Assembly (NCBI RefSeq): GCF_023336755.1
Contig: NZ_JALZWP010000007.1
Span: 1 to 64,000, forward strand
Direction: 5' to 3'
Length of the DNA: 64,000 nt
Origin: Roseinatronobacter domitianus
GTDB taxonomy: Bacteria > Pseudomonadota > Alphaproteobacteria > Rhodobacterales > Rhodobacteraceae
Part shown: piece by piece, positions 1-8,654 of the stretch
Layout of the letters: each line of letters opens with the position of its first letter
Numbering within the stretch: position 1 is the stretch's first letter
The notes under the pieces: generated by a model
Told to the model about the DNA's origin: nothing
What the model saw: only the letters and a program-made list of their open reading frames with translations
Databases searched by the model: none
Translations under genes and position numbers: made by a program

Positions 1-61
1 CGAAATGTCCGGGAATGGTTTGCCGCCCGCAACCATTTCGCCATAATGTTCGAGGATCGCT

Positions 62-1858
62 TCAATGCGTAACCGTATCTGAAACCCGCATGGGCCAGAC
101 CAGATACACAAAGTTCATGACACTCCCGACATAATGTCTGATGCTCTGCACCGACAGCCCGTCACCTGCTTCCGCCCAGATTTCCTGAACGAGTTTCGAC
201 ATATGCCGACCAACCTTGCGCCCGAGGATCTTGGAGGCCGGCTCACGGAGATCCGGAAACAGAAGGCCGCCTCCGCGAACCTTTGCGGCACCAACAACAT
301 CAAGGAGACCGAGGTCAATCAGATCGTTGTGCACAGGTACCCGCCGTCTTGAGGCGACGGTCTTGAGGCGACGGTCGTCGGTTTCCATGATATCGAAGAA
401 GACGACACCATCCTCTTCACGGATGTAGTCCACCCCGATCCCGGCGATTTCTTCACGCCGCATGCCCGTATATGCGGCAATAAGGGGCACCCAATACAGC
501 CCGCTGGTCCGGCGCACGTCGAGCGGGGGCAGGCTGCGGCCCGAACCAGAGTCAGTCCAGTAACGATGGACGAATAGCCTCTTCAGTTCATTCAGCATGA
601 AAGTCCTCTTTTTGTCACGTTGACGTACCTTTTCTTTTCGTCTGAGGCTGCTGGGGTCCAGCCTGGGATGAAGTTCGAAACCTTCGGACTTGGCGGCAGC
701 AACGAGGGCGCTTGCGTGGTCGACGTACCGATTGACCGTTCCGACGGACAGGCCCACCTTGTCTTTTGGGAGCGTTGCGGCCTTCGCTAGGATCGTTTCC
801 AGCGGCAGGGTGTGATCCAAGGGGGATTTTCCGAACGATTTTGGTAGCTTGTACAATGTCGAGCGGAAATGTACGAAATCTGGCTGAAGCAGGGTCCGGA
901 TATCTGTTTTCCCGGTAACCCGCTGAAGAAGCGTACCAAAAGCTTTATATTGGCGCGCTGTCTTGTCCTCCAACCCCTCCTCGGCGTTTCGCTTGAACTC
1001 CAGCATGCGCGCGATCACAGCATCGATAGAAGGGTCAAGCTGAAGGGACGCAGGTTCGGGCATTGGGACCTCAACTTGAAGGTTCGGGACCTCCACCGGC
1101 TGAAGCACCGCCATGCCCGGTAGGGCACCAGCAGCGTCTGGCCGCGGCGCGTCTGTTCGCTGCCCTTCGGAAGAAAACACCCCCCGGGCCGGGTCGAACT
1201 GACTCAATACTTCGGACGCCAGTGACCGCGCAGGCGGTATCGCCTCCACGGCCATGGCTGCGCGCATTCCCTCAATGTGAAGTTCGAGCAGTTGGGCCTG
1301 TTCACGAGGTCCATTGATCCGACGACCATTCACCTCTTCAAATACCGCTGCACGGTGATCTGCGCCGACATGGCTCCGCAAGATGGGCCCGAAGTTGGAA
1401 TCCAAGACCAGCCGGAGCATGGCCACCTCGGCACGCGTACGGCCTGCGGCCATCATCTCTTGCTCGACCCGGTCCGAGATCGTCGCGCCGATCCCTTGTT
1501 CCGCCAGAATGTCCCAAGCCTCCTTCGTGCCCGAGACAATCTGGCGTTCAATTTCGCAGGGCGGCGATCCGTATCGGAATCGGAGATCCCCTCGTAGGTC
1601 ATGCTGTGCCGTCACATGGGTTTTCACCACATGCTGCAAATACTGCCGTGCCTCAGCCAGTGTAATTCTATCCTGTTCAAGGGCCGCGATCATCGGCTCA
1701 CTCTCCGCGCTTAACACACGGGATAATATAGTCGCACGAACCCGGTCTGTGGTACGCAAAGACACCCTAAGGTCGCAGATAGTTGTGGATTGAGGGCGGA
1801 CCTTGCGTCGCCAGTAATAAACGCCGTCTCGGCGGGTGAGATGAGGAAGAGCGGTCAT
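62..1858 (-). pseudogene. Tyrosine recombinase (phage/island integrase), C-terminus degraded
   Basis: Site-specific integrase of the tyrosine recombinase family with a DUF6538-like N-terminus (GVYYWRRKVRP near residue 13). The catalytic half carries the box I arginine in TGMRREE (about residue 465), a beta-hairpin lysine region RRLKTVASRRRVP (about 500) and the second arginine in SIRHY (about 575). After SIRHYVGSVMN the sequence stops matching the family: the LGHxG box and the nucleophilic Tyr are not in this frame, and the ORF ends at residue 598. In the other two frames the last 60-120 bases encode HAGFRYG and RLRIEAILEHYGE, which look like the missing tail. The ATG has a GGAG seven bases upstream. 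It sits 122 bp from the 3' end of tRNA-Asn and is transcribed away from it, the usual island layout. It is probably inactive, and indels are inferred. Confidence 0.75.
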
Positions 1859-1904
1859 CTTCGGGCTCCGAATGGGAGACCGACGCGCTTTTCACCGCCG
1901 CAGC

Positions 1905-1928
1905 GGTGTCACAGTCTGGTGTCACAGT
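1905..1928. repeat. Two 11-bp direct repeats, period 13
   Basis: GGTGTCACAGT occurs at 1905-1915 and again at 1918-1928, between the integrase start and tRNA-Asn. The position suits an integrase or excisionase arm-type binding site or an operator for the integrase promoter. No function is shown by the sequence. Confidence 0.45.
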
Positions 1929-1979
1929 AACGGACCCCCGAAGGGGAACGCTAATGAGATCAGATACTTAGGAAAATAT

Positions 1980-2054
1980 TGGCTCCGGCGGTAGGGATCG
2001 AACCTACGACCAATTGATTAACAGTCAACTGCTCTACCGCTGAGCTACGCCGGA
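1980..2054 (-). tRNA. tRNA-Asn (GTT)
   Basis: On the minus strand the sequence folds as a standard cloverleaf. The 7-bp acceptor stem TCCGGCG/CGCCGGA closes it. There is a D-arm with AGCTCAGCGGTAGAGC, anticodon loop CTGTTAA with anticodon GTT, and a T-arm GTAGGTTCGATCCCTAC. The discriminator is G and a CCA is encoded (1980-1982). The 3' end faces the integrase, so the tRNA gene is the likely attachment site of the element to the left. The mature tRNA without CCA is 1983-2054. Confidence 0.97.
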
Positions 2055-2113
2055 CCATGACCGCGCTATAGCAACTGCGTTTCAGAGCGTCCAGTGGGAT
2101 TTTGAAGATTTTC

Positions 2114-3001
2114 TCATCTTGCGCTCATGCGGGTGAAAATGGCCCTCGGACACAGCTCCGGGGTTGCGGTTACTTCGGCGCGGGCGTGCAGGTCCGCGAG
2201 GTGGGCAAAGACATTGCGGGCAGCGGCCTTATGCAGAGCCGATGGCGTGGCGTTATAGATTTTCGTCACCAGGGTGGCGATATCGGCCCGTCCTTGGTCC
2301 AACTCACGCAATATAGCGTCTTCGCGTGCGCGGCGATGGGCAACAAGTTCGGCAAGCCGCGCGCGCGGTTGCTCGATGATCGCGCCGTGTCCCGGATGGA
2401 AGAGCCGGGCTTCAACCCCCTGCAACTGGGCAAGCGATCGCATGTAGCTGCCCATATCGCCATCCGGGGGCGACACAAGCGAGGGCGCCCAGCCCATGAC
2501 ATGATCGCCGGTAAACAGGTGGTCCCGCCATAGGAAACACATGTGATTCCCCATATGGCCGGGGGTCCAAAGCGCGGTCACGGCTTCGGAGCCAAGCGGC
2601 ATGCTTTGCCCGTCTTGCAGGCTGACATGGGGTTTGAACCCATGGTCCACACCCTCGCCACCGCCGATATCCGCACGGTCGGCCAGCGCGTTCATCTGCG
2701 CGGTTCGGCCCGCCCGGCTGTCGCCATAGGCCAGAATTGGTGCGCCGGTCGCGGCGGATAATCGCGGAGCCAATGGCGAATGGTCCATATGACTATGCGT
2801 CACGAGGATGCTGGTCACACGCCGCGGTCCTATCGTGTCCAGCAACTGTGCTAGGTGCGCGGGATCGTCCGGGCCGGGGTCGATGACGGTGACTTCGGTT
2901 GCGCCCAGAATATAGCTGTTGGTTCCGTCTGCCGTCATGGGGGACGGGTTTTCAGCGCGGATGAGGGTCAGGTCGCGGTCAAGCTGGGCAATCAGGGTCA
3001 T
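2114..3001 (-). CDS. MBL-fold metallo-hydrolase (LACTB2-like)
   Basis: A 295-residue metallo-beta-lactamase fold hydrolase. The metal-binding signature HSHMDH lies at about residues 69-74, followed by TPGHMGNH, FTGDH and FHPGHG, which supply the remaining His/Asp ligands. A C-terminal winged-helix-like tail (about 215-280) is typical of the LACTB2/glyoxalase-II-like branch. The substrate cannot be read from the sequence. Relatives include nucleases and thioester hydrolases. It stands alone, divergent from the EnvZ-like kinase, with 73 bp between the two starts. No signal peptide is seen, so it is cytoplasmic. Confidence 0.85.
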   Translation of the reverse strand: MTLIAQLDRDLTLIRAENPSPMTADGTNSYILGATEVTVIDPGPDDPAHLAQLLDTIGPRRVTSILVTHSHMDHSPLAPRLSAATGAPILAYGDSRAGRTAQMNALADRADIGGGEGVDHGFKPHVSLQDGQSMPLGSEAVTALWTPGHMGNHMCFLWRDHLFTGDHVMGWAPSLVSPPDGDMGSYMRSLAQLQGVEARLFHPGHGAIIEQPRARLAELVAHRRAREDAILRELDQGRADIATLVTKIYNATPSALHKAAARNVFAHLADLHARAEVTATPELCPRAIFTRMSAR

Positions 3002-3074
3002 GGGCCGAAATTACCCCGGTGCGATGACGCTGTATAGCGTATAAGCTAGCACGCATATGATGAACGGAGCCACC

Positions 3075-4415
3075 GTGAAAGCACAGCTCAAATCCTTTTT
3101 GCCCCGCAGTTTTTTCGGGCGTGCAGTGTTGATTTTGGTGGTGCCGATCATCGTCATCCAGATTGTCCTGTCGATTGTCTTTGTGCAGCGGCATTATGAA
3201 CGCGTTACACAGCAGATGACTGAAACCGTGTTGCAGGCCGTGGGCGTGGTGATTGAACAGGCCGATGCTGCGCCGGGTGAACGCACGGCATTTGCGACCG
3301 GGACGGGGCTTGCCTCAGCTTTGGGTTTGCAGGTGCAGATCCTTGAGGACGCGCCGCGCATACCCGCCAGCCACGCCGCTTGGTATGATCTGGCAGGTCG
3401 CGAGATATTGGATGTGTTGCAAGCGCGTGCACCGGGGTATCTGGGCGCGGTCCTGCGCCGTGATCCAATCGATAGCGCTGTCCTGTGGGTGGATATCGAC
3501 GCGGGCACGCTGGAGGTTTCCATTCCGCGCGATCGCTTGGCGCCGACAAACCCGCATCAGCTTTTGGTGATCGTTTTTCTGGCCTCTGTGGTTCTTATCC
3601 TGATGGCGCTGCAATATTTGCGTTTGCAAATCCGCCCTATCAGGCGGCTTGGAGCTGCGGCAGAGGCCTATGGTCGTGGCCAGTCCTTGCCGTTTCGAGC
3701 CTCTGGCGCGCGTGAAATTCGGGCAGCGGGGTTGGCCTTTATCGACATGCGCAACCGGATCGAGCGGCAGAATTCCCAGCGCAAACTGATGCTGTCAGGT
3801 CTGGGCCATGATATGCGCACGCCGCTCACGCGGATGCGTCTGGTGTTGTCCATGTCGGACCCAACGGAGGATACGGCCGCGCTTGACGCTGAAATCACCG
3901 ACCTCGAGAAGCTGCTGAACTCGTTCCTGGATTATTCGCGCGGAGAAAACTACGCGCAGGAGGGGCGGTTCGATCCCTCTGCGATCTTGTCCGACCTCGT
4001 GGCGCGCTATCGCGCGGCGGGTCGGCAGATAGAAATGCAGGTTGCGCCCGGTGTGCCCCGCGATCTGCGGTTGCGCGAAGGTCAGTTGGAACGCGTGCTT
4101 GATAACATTCTTGGCAACGCGCTGGATTACGGCAAACAGGCGCGTGTTGCCATGTTCACGCATGCGGCTTCGCTGGTCATCACGATAGAGGATGACGGCC
4201 CCGGCATTGCGCCTGCGGACCGCCAGCGCGCCCGCGAACCCTTTGTCCGGCTCGACAGCGCCCGCAACCTGGATGTCGGTGCGCATGTCGGTCTGGGGCT
4301 GGCCATTGCGGATGACGTGATGCGCGTGCATGGCGGTCGTCTGGAACTGGATGACAGCCCGGCCTTGGGCGGGTTGCTGGTGCGGTTGATCTTGCCGCTC
4401 AGCCGCCAAGCCTGA
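3075..4415 (+). CDS. EnvZ-like sensor histidine kinase
   Basis: A membrane sensor kinase of about 446 residues. Two transmembrane segments (RAVLILVVPIIVIQIVL near the N-terminus and LLVIVFLASVVLILMAL about 110 residues after the first) flank a periplasmic domain. A HAMP linker follows, then a HisKA H-box with the phospho-acceptor in GLGHDMRTPLTRMR. The HATPase_c domain shows an N-box (NILGNALDYG), G1 (DDGPGIAP) and G2 (GLGLAIADDV). The layout matches EnvZ/OmpB-type osmosensors. No response regulator gene lies on either side, so its partner is encoded elsewhere. I chose GTG at 3075 because GGAG sits five bases upstream. An in-frame ATG at 3057 has no ribosome-binding site. It converges with the M32 peptidase gene 14 bp downstream. 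Confidence 0.88.
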   Translation: MKAQLKSFLPRSFFGRAVLILVVPIIVIQIVLSIVFVQRHYERVTQQMTETVLQAVGVVIEQADAAPGERTAFATGTGLASALGLQVQILEDAPRIPASHAAWYDLAGREILDVLQARAPGYLGAVLRRDPIDSAVLWVDIDAGTLEVSIPRDRLAPTNPHQLLVIVFLASVVLILMALQYLRLQIRPIRRLGAAAEAYGRGQSLPFRASGAREIRAAGLAFIDMRNRIERQNSQRKLMLSGLGHDMRTPLTRMRLVLSMSDPTEDTAALDAEITDLEKLLNSFLDYSRGENYAQEGRFDPSAILSDLVARYRAAGRQIEMQVAPGVPRDLRLREGQLERVLDNILGNALDYGKQARVAMFTHAASLVITIEDDGPGIAPADRQRAREPFVRLDSARNLDVGAHVGLGLAIADDVMRVHGGRLELDDSPALGGLLVRLILPLSRQA

Positions 4416-4429
4416 CGCCAGCGCGGGAT

Positions 4430-5902
4430 TCACAACCCATAAATATTGGCGAATTTCGTGTCCAGATAGGCCAGCAACGGCGCTTCATCCGGGCGCGCGC
4501 CGCCGCAGGCGTGGGTGATGGTTGCGACAGAGGGGCGCAGGCCACCATGGCGCTGCACACGGTCGGCCAGCCAATCCGTGGCGGGTGCCAGATCGCCTTC
4601 GGACAAGCGCGCGTCCAGATCGGGAATATCCGCACGCAATGCTTGGTGCAGACATCCGGCATAGATATTCCCAAGCGCATAGGTGGGGAAGTATCCAAAC
4701 AGCCCGACCGACCAATGCACATCTTGCAAAACCCCATTCGAGGGCCGGTCAACCTTATACCCGAAATCGGCTGCGAAACGGGTGTTCCAAGCCTCTTCCA
4801 GATCGGCGGGGGCGAGGGTGCCCGCAATCAGGGCGCGTTCCAGATCGAAGCGTAGCATGATGTGCAGATTATACTGAACCTCATCCGATTCGGTGCGGAT
4901 ATAGCCCTTGTGAACGCGGTTCACGGCAGCATGAAACGCATCTGCGCTGTCAATGTTCACTGCGCCGAATTCGGCCTGCATCGCACCAAACAGCCAACCT
5001 GTGAACGCACGCGAGCGGCCAAGCTGGTTTTCATAAATCCGGCTCTGGCTTTCATGCACGCCCATCGACACGCCATGCCCCAAGGGGGTTAACGCATAGT
5101 CGGGGCTGATATTCTGCTCATAGGTGGCGTGGCCCACCTCGTGCAGGGTGGAATACAGGCAGTTGAACGGATCGCTTTCGACGACCCGCGTTGTAATGCG
5201 CACATCCGCGCCTGATCCGCTGGAAAACGGATGCACAGCCAGATCAATACGACCCCGGTTGAAATCATATCCGAAGCGCCGCGCAAGGTCGTTTGCCAGC
5301 CGCAATTGAGCCTCTTGGGGGAAGTGGCCTTGCAGGGCAGGGGGTGTCGGCGCGCCCAGAATACGGTCGCGCAAATCGACCAGCCGAGGGCGCATTCGGT
5401 CAAAGATCGCGCCGACCTGTGCCGCGGAACTGCCCGGCTCATAATCCTGCATCAGCGCGTCATAGGCGTCACCGCCTTGGGCGATGGCTTGGCCTTCCTC
5501 GCGGCGCAGGGTGACGACCTGCTCCAGCCAGGGCAGAAAGGCGGCCACGTCATCGGCGGCGCGCGCGTCTTCCCATGCGGTTTGTGCCAGCGCGGTCACG
5601 CGGGCCAATTCCGACGCCAGACGCGCGGGAACGCGAATGTTGCGCAGATAGTCGCGCTGTGCCTCTCGCAGGATAGCGGCGCCCGTCTCATCAGGGGCAT
5701 CGGCTGCGTCCAACAAGGCGCCCAGGCGCGGATCGGTGCGGCGGGCATGCAGCAGGTCTTCGATCGCTGCCATTTCCTCGGCGCGCTGCTCATTCGCACC
5801 GCGTGGCATGACGGTTTGCTGATCCCAGCCCAAGCGGCCAGCCACTTCGCCCAAGGCGGCGGTTTGGCGCAGATGCGCGCGCAGGTCATCATAGGCGCTC
5901 AT
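4430..5902 (-). CDS. Carboxypeptidase M32 (Taq/thermostable carboxypeptidase family)
   Basis: A 490-residue cytoplasmic zinc metallocarboxypeptidase removing C-terminal residues from peptides. The metal motif HEVGH lies near residue 253 in the context LYSTLHEVGHATYEQN. The family blocks GVHESQSR and PSNGVLQDVHWS follow, as does a G-D-P-like substrate region in the C-terminal third. Length matches M32 enzymes (about 490-500). The start overlaps the ctaA stop by four bases (ATGA), so the two genes are translationally coupled, with ctaA first. A role in peptide turnover is inferred from the family. Confidence 0.93.
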   Translation of the reverse strand: MSAYDDLRAHLRQTAALGEVAGRLGWDQQTVMPRGANEQRAEEMAAIEDLLHARRTDPRLGALLDAADAPDETGAAILREAQRDYLRNIRVPARLASELARVTALAQTAWEDARAADDVAAFLPWLEQVVTLRREEGQAIAQGGDAYDALMQDYEPGSSAAQVGAIFDRMRPRLVDLRDRILGAPTPPALQGHFPQEAQLRLANDLARRFGYDFNRGRIDLAVHPFSSGSGADVRITTRVVESDPFNCLYSTLHEVGHATYEQNISPDYALTPLGHGVSMGVHESQSRIYENQLGRSRAFTGWLFGAMQAEFGAVNIDSADAFHAAVNRVHKGYIRTESDEVQYNLHIMLRFDLERALIAGTLAPADLEEAWNTRFAADFGYKVDRPSNGVLQDVHWSVGLFGYFPTYALGNIYAGCLHQALRADIPDLDARLSEGDLAPATDWLADRVQRHGGLRPSVATITHACGGARPDEAPLLAYLDTKFANIYGL

Positions 5903-7047
5903 GCTTTTGCCCCGCGCAAGCTGTCAAAACGTGGATATTGCGACACGTGGCGCGCGCGGATAATCAGCACCCAAAGCAGCACGGCAGTGGCCTGATGGGC
6001 AATCCCAAGCTGCCAAGGGGCGGCATAGATGACCGTCACAATGCCAAGGATGATCTGCCCCAACACCACCAGCCCCACCGCATTGAACGCAAATCGTGTG
6101 GCCCCATGCGCCGATTTACGCCCGCGCAGCCATACAACCAGCGCGAACACGGCCAGCAAGTAGCCCGCAACCCGGTGCACGAATTGCGCCATGGCCGGGT
6201 TTTCGAAGAAGTTCTGCCAGATCGGGACCATGTCCAGCGCCTCTGGCGGGAAGAACACACCGTTCATCATCGGCCAATCGGTATAGCCGCGCCCGGCGTC
6301 AATGCCCGCGACCAGCGCGCCCAGCAGGATTTGCAGGAATGTGAAGTGCATCAGCCCGGTAGAAAGCGAGAACAGCTTGCCTTCGCGCGCGCGTCGCGCC
6401 TTCAGCAACTCTGCCTCTGGTCGGTTCAGCAAGAACGTATACCACGCGATGAAGCCAAGGATGACAAAGGCCAACCCCAGATGTGTCGCCAGCCGGTAGC
6501 TTGCAACCGATACCATGCCTTCATTCAGGCCAGATGCGACCATCCACCAGCCGATTGCCCCCTGAGTGCCGCCCAATGCGCCCAAGAGCAGCAGGCGAGG
6601 TGTCCAGCCGGTCGGGATGCGCTTGGTCAGCCAGAAGGCCAGAAAGCCCACCGCCCAGACCAGCCCGATCACGCGGCCAAGCTGGCGATGCCCCCATTCC
6701 CACCAGTAAATGACCTGAAATTCCGACAGGCTCATGCCTTGGTTCATCAGGCGGTATTGGTCGATCTGGCGATATTTGTCGAATTCAGCGGCCCAATCTT
6801 CTGCCGTCAGGGGCGGCAAAGCCCCAGTCACGGGCCGCCATTCGGTAATCGACAACCCGCTATCGGTCAGCCGCGTCATGCCGCCTACGGCGATCATAAC
6901 ACAGACCAGCGCGAACAGCACCATCAGCCACAGCCGGATCGCCCCGCGCGCGCCTTTGCGGCTGCGGTCGATAACACCCCCCTGGGGTGCGGCCTGTGCC
7001 TGTTTGCTGTCGCTGACCTCTTGGAATATCGCGCGTTTTGCGGCCAT
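5899..7047 (-). CDS. ctaA: Heme A synthase (COX15/CtaA)
   Basis: A 382-residue polytopic membrane enzyme oxidising the C8 methyl of heme O to the formyl of heme A for aa3-type cytochrome oxidase. Eight hydrophobic helices can be traced. Conserved blocks are GGMTRLTDSGLSITEWRP near the first helix, EFQVIYWWEWGHRQLGR with a heme-ligand His, LATHLGLAF, and QFVHRVAGYLLA plus GIAHQATAVLLW near the end. This is the long alphaproteobacterial form. The N-terminal 40 residues are cytoplasmic. It is upstream of the M32 peptidase with a 4-bp overlap. No other oxidase assembly genes are beside it. Confidence 0.96.
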   Translation of the reverse strand: MAAKRAIFQEVSDSKQAQAAPQGGVIDRSRKGARGAIRLWLMVLFALVCVMIAVGGMTRLTDSGLSITEWRPVTGALPPLTAEDWAAEFDKYRQIDQYRLMNQGMSLSEFQVIYWWEWGHRQLGRVIGLVWAVGFLAFWLTKRIPTGWTPRLLLLGALGGTQGAIGWWMVASGLNEGMVSVASYRLATHLGLAFVILGFIAWYTFLLNRPEAELLKARRAREGKLFSLSTGLMHFTFLQILLGALVAGIDAGRGYTDWPMMNGVFFPPEALDMVPIWQNFFENPAMAQFVHRVAGYLLAVFALVVWLRGRKSAHGATRFAFNAVGLVVLGQIILGIVTVIYAAPWQLGIAHQATAVLLWVLIIRARHVSQYPRFDSLRGAKA

Positions 7048-7105
7048 GTGCGGGCTCCTGCTATGTGCGGCGCAAGCTAGTGCGCGCGCGTGCCTTGTTC
7101 AAGCG

Positions 7106-7867
7106 TCAGTCCGTGTCGCGGGTGCGGGCCATATGCCGCAATATGCCGTGCAATGTCTGCACATCGGCGCGCGTTAGCGGCAGGCGACCCCACATGTTGC
7201 GCAGGGTCAGCTTCATGCTGGCGGCCTTGGCAGAGGGAAAGAAGAACCCGGTCTGACCAAGCTGGGTTTCGACATGGTCGCCCAGCTTCTCGCGCTCTAG
7301 CCCGGTGGCAAATTCCGTGCCTGCCATCGCGTGCACTTCTGGCGGTGTGTCGGTGGTTTGGCGCAGGAATTCATAGGCCACCAGCAACACGCATTGCGCC
7401 AGGTTCAAAGAGTAGAAGGCCGGATTCACCGGCACTGTGATGATGGCATTGGCGCGCGCCACGTCCTCGTTTTCCAGCCCAGAGCGTTCCGCCCCGAACA
7501 GCACCGCCACGCGCTTGCCTGCCGCTGTCATCGCGCGGGCTTCGGCCATGGCGCGTTCGGGCGTCAGCACCGGCTTGGTAATGCCGCGCCCGCGCGCGGT
7601 GGTGGCATAGACATAGTCGCAATCGGCCACGGCGCTGGGCAGGTCATCGAACAGCCCCGCGCGATCCAGCACGGGCGACGCGCCAGAGGCCAGCGCCACC
7701 GCATCCGGGTTCGGCCAGCCATCGCGCGGTGCAACGACTCGCATCCGCGCGCATCCGAAATTCAGCATGGCGCGGGCTGCGGCCCCGATATTGCGCCCCA
7801 TCTGCGGGCGCACCAGCACCATCAGCGGGGTGTTTTGCTCGAAAATAGCGTCGTCTTGAGGGGTCAT
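7106..7867 (-). CDS. trmJ: TrmJ-like tRNA 2'-O-methyltransferase (SPOUT)
   Basis: A SPOUT (TrmH-type) methyltransferase of 253 residues. It has the N-terminal motif LVRPQMGRNIGAAARAMLNF, the central VLFGAERSGLENEDV and the C-terminal knot motif NPAFYSLNLAQCVLLVAYE. These are the three family motifs forming the AdoMet-binding trefoil knot. In the characterised TrmJ branch the target is position 32 of several tRNAs, an assignment by family. I used the ATG at 7867, preceded by AGGACG. The frame stays open upstream to 7921 but reads as non-homologous sequence. Confidence 0.88.
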   Translation of the reverse strand: MTPQDDAIFEQNTPLMVLVRPQMGRNIGAAARAMLNFGCARMRVVAPRDGWPNPDAVALASGASPVLDRAGLFDDLPSAVADCDYVYATTARGRGITKPVLTPERAMAEARAMTAAGKRVAVLFGAERSGLENEDVARANAIITVPVNPAFYSLNLAQCVLLVAYEFLRQTTDTPPEVHAMAGTEFATGLEREKLGDHVETQLGQTGFFFPSAKAASMKLTLRNMWGRLPLTRADVQTLHGILRHMARTRDTD

Positions 7868-7976
7868 GCGGCGTCCTAGCGGAGTTTGTCCTGCCATAGC
7901 CTTGCACAAGCGCCCTCGCAAGTCGGGCGCGCTTGTTTCCGGGCGGCGCGCGGTCTAGAAGGCGCGCAGCCCCTGC

Positions 7977-8609
7977 ATGAAAGATCTCGCCATGGCCGAG
8001 GATACACCCCAGCTTTACCTTGTCACGCCCCCCAGCTTCGAGTTGGAGAGCTTCGCGCCGCAACTGGCCCGCATTCTGGACGCGCAGGAGGTCGCTTGCC
8101 TGCGTCTGCACATGGCCACCCAAGACGAAGATGCGATTTTGCGCGCGGGCGATGCGTTGCGCGAATTGGCGCATGCCCGCGACATCCCGCTGGTGATTGC
8201 CGATCATGTGCTGATGGTCGAACGCCTTGGTCTGGACGGGGTGCACCTGTCCGACCCCGGCACCGGCATCCGCAAATTGCGTGACACGATGGGCGCCGAT
8301 GCGATCATCGGTGCGCATTGCGGGAACCTGCGCCACGACGGCATGGCCGCCGGAGAGGCTGGCGCGGATTACATCTCTTTCGGCCCGGTGGGCGAGACGC
8401 TGCTGGGCGATGGCGCCCACGCAGAACGCGAATTGTTCGAATGGTGGTCTGAACTGATCGAGGTGCCCGTTGTCGCCGAAGGCGCGCTGACCCCCGAACT
8501 GATCGAGAGCCTTGCGCCGGTTACGGATTTCTTCGCCATTGGCGCAGAAATCTGGAAAGAGGAAGACCCGCTGGCACGCCTGCGGGCGCTGATCGCAGCT
8601 TTGGGCTAG
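7977..8609 (+). CDS. ThiE/TenI-fold protein, atypical thiamine-phosphate synthase-like
   Basis: A 210-residue TIM-barrel protein aligning with thiamine phosphate synthase. VIADHVLMVERLGLDGVHLSD corresponds to the ThiE strand with the GVHLGQ signature. GADYISFGPV corresponds to the GADYxGxGPxF block. Two catalytic elements differ from canonical ThiE: the early QxRxK pyrophosphate-binding motif reads RLHMA, and the TxTK loop after GPV reads GETLLGDG. It may therefore be a paralogue or have altered chemistry. No other thiamine gene adjoins it. ATG 7992 is an alternative start. Confidence 0.72.
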   Translation: MKDLAMAEDTPQLYLVTPPSFELESFAPQLARILDAQEVACLRLHMATQDEDAILRAGDALRELAHARDIPLVIADHVLMVERLGLDGVHLSDPGTGIRKLRDTMGADAIIGAHCGNLRHDGMAAGEAGADYISFGPVGETLLGDGAHAERELFEWWSELIEVPVVAEGALTPELIESLAPVTDFFAIGAEIWKEEDPLARLRALIAALG

Positions 8610-8617
8610 AGCATACC

Positions 8618-8644
8618 GCGCAAAACCGGAAACCGGTTTTGCGC
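8618..8644. repeat. Perfect 12-bp inverted repeat, AAA loop
   Basis: GCGCAAAACCGG, loop AAA, CCGGTTTTGCGC, directly after the ThiE-like stop and just before the convergent M20 stop. It could act as a bidirectional terminator, or be a copy of a dispersed palindrome. A shorter related palindrome (AGCAAAA-G-TTTTGCT) lies near 11978 between serB and serC. Confidence 0.6.
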
Positions 8645-8654
8645 AAAAGCCACG

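Noticed and set aside
2102-2761. Plus-strand ORFs of 60-143 codons opposite the MBL hydrolase gene
   Set aside because: Shadows of the minus-strand gene with no ribosome-binding site or family resemblance.
5938-7080. 380-codon plus-strand ORF opposite ctaA
   Set aside because: His/Gln/Arg-rich composition typical of antisense to a membrane protein. ctaA on the other strand is unmistakable.
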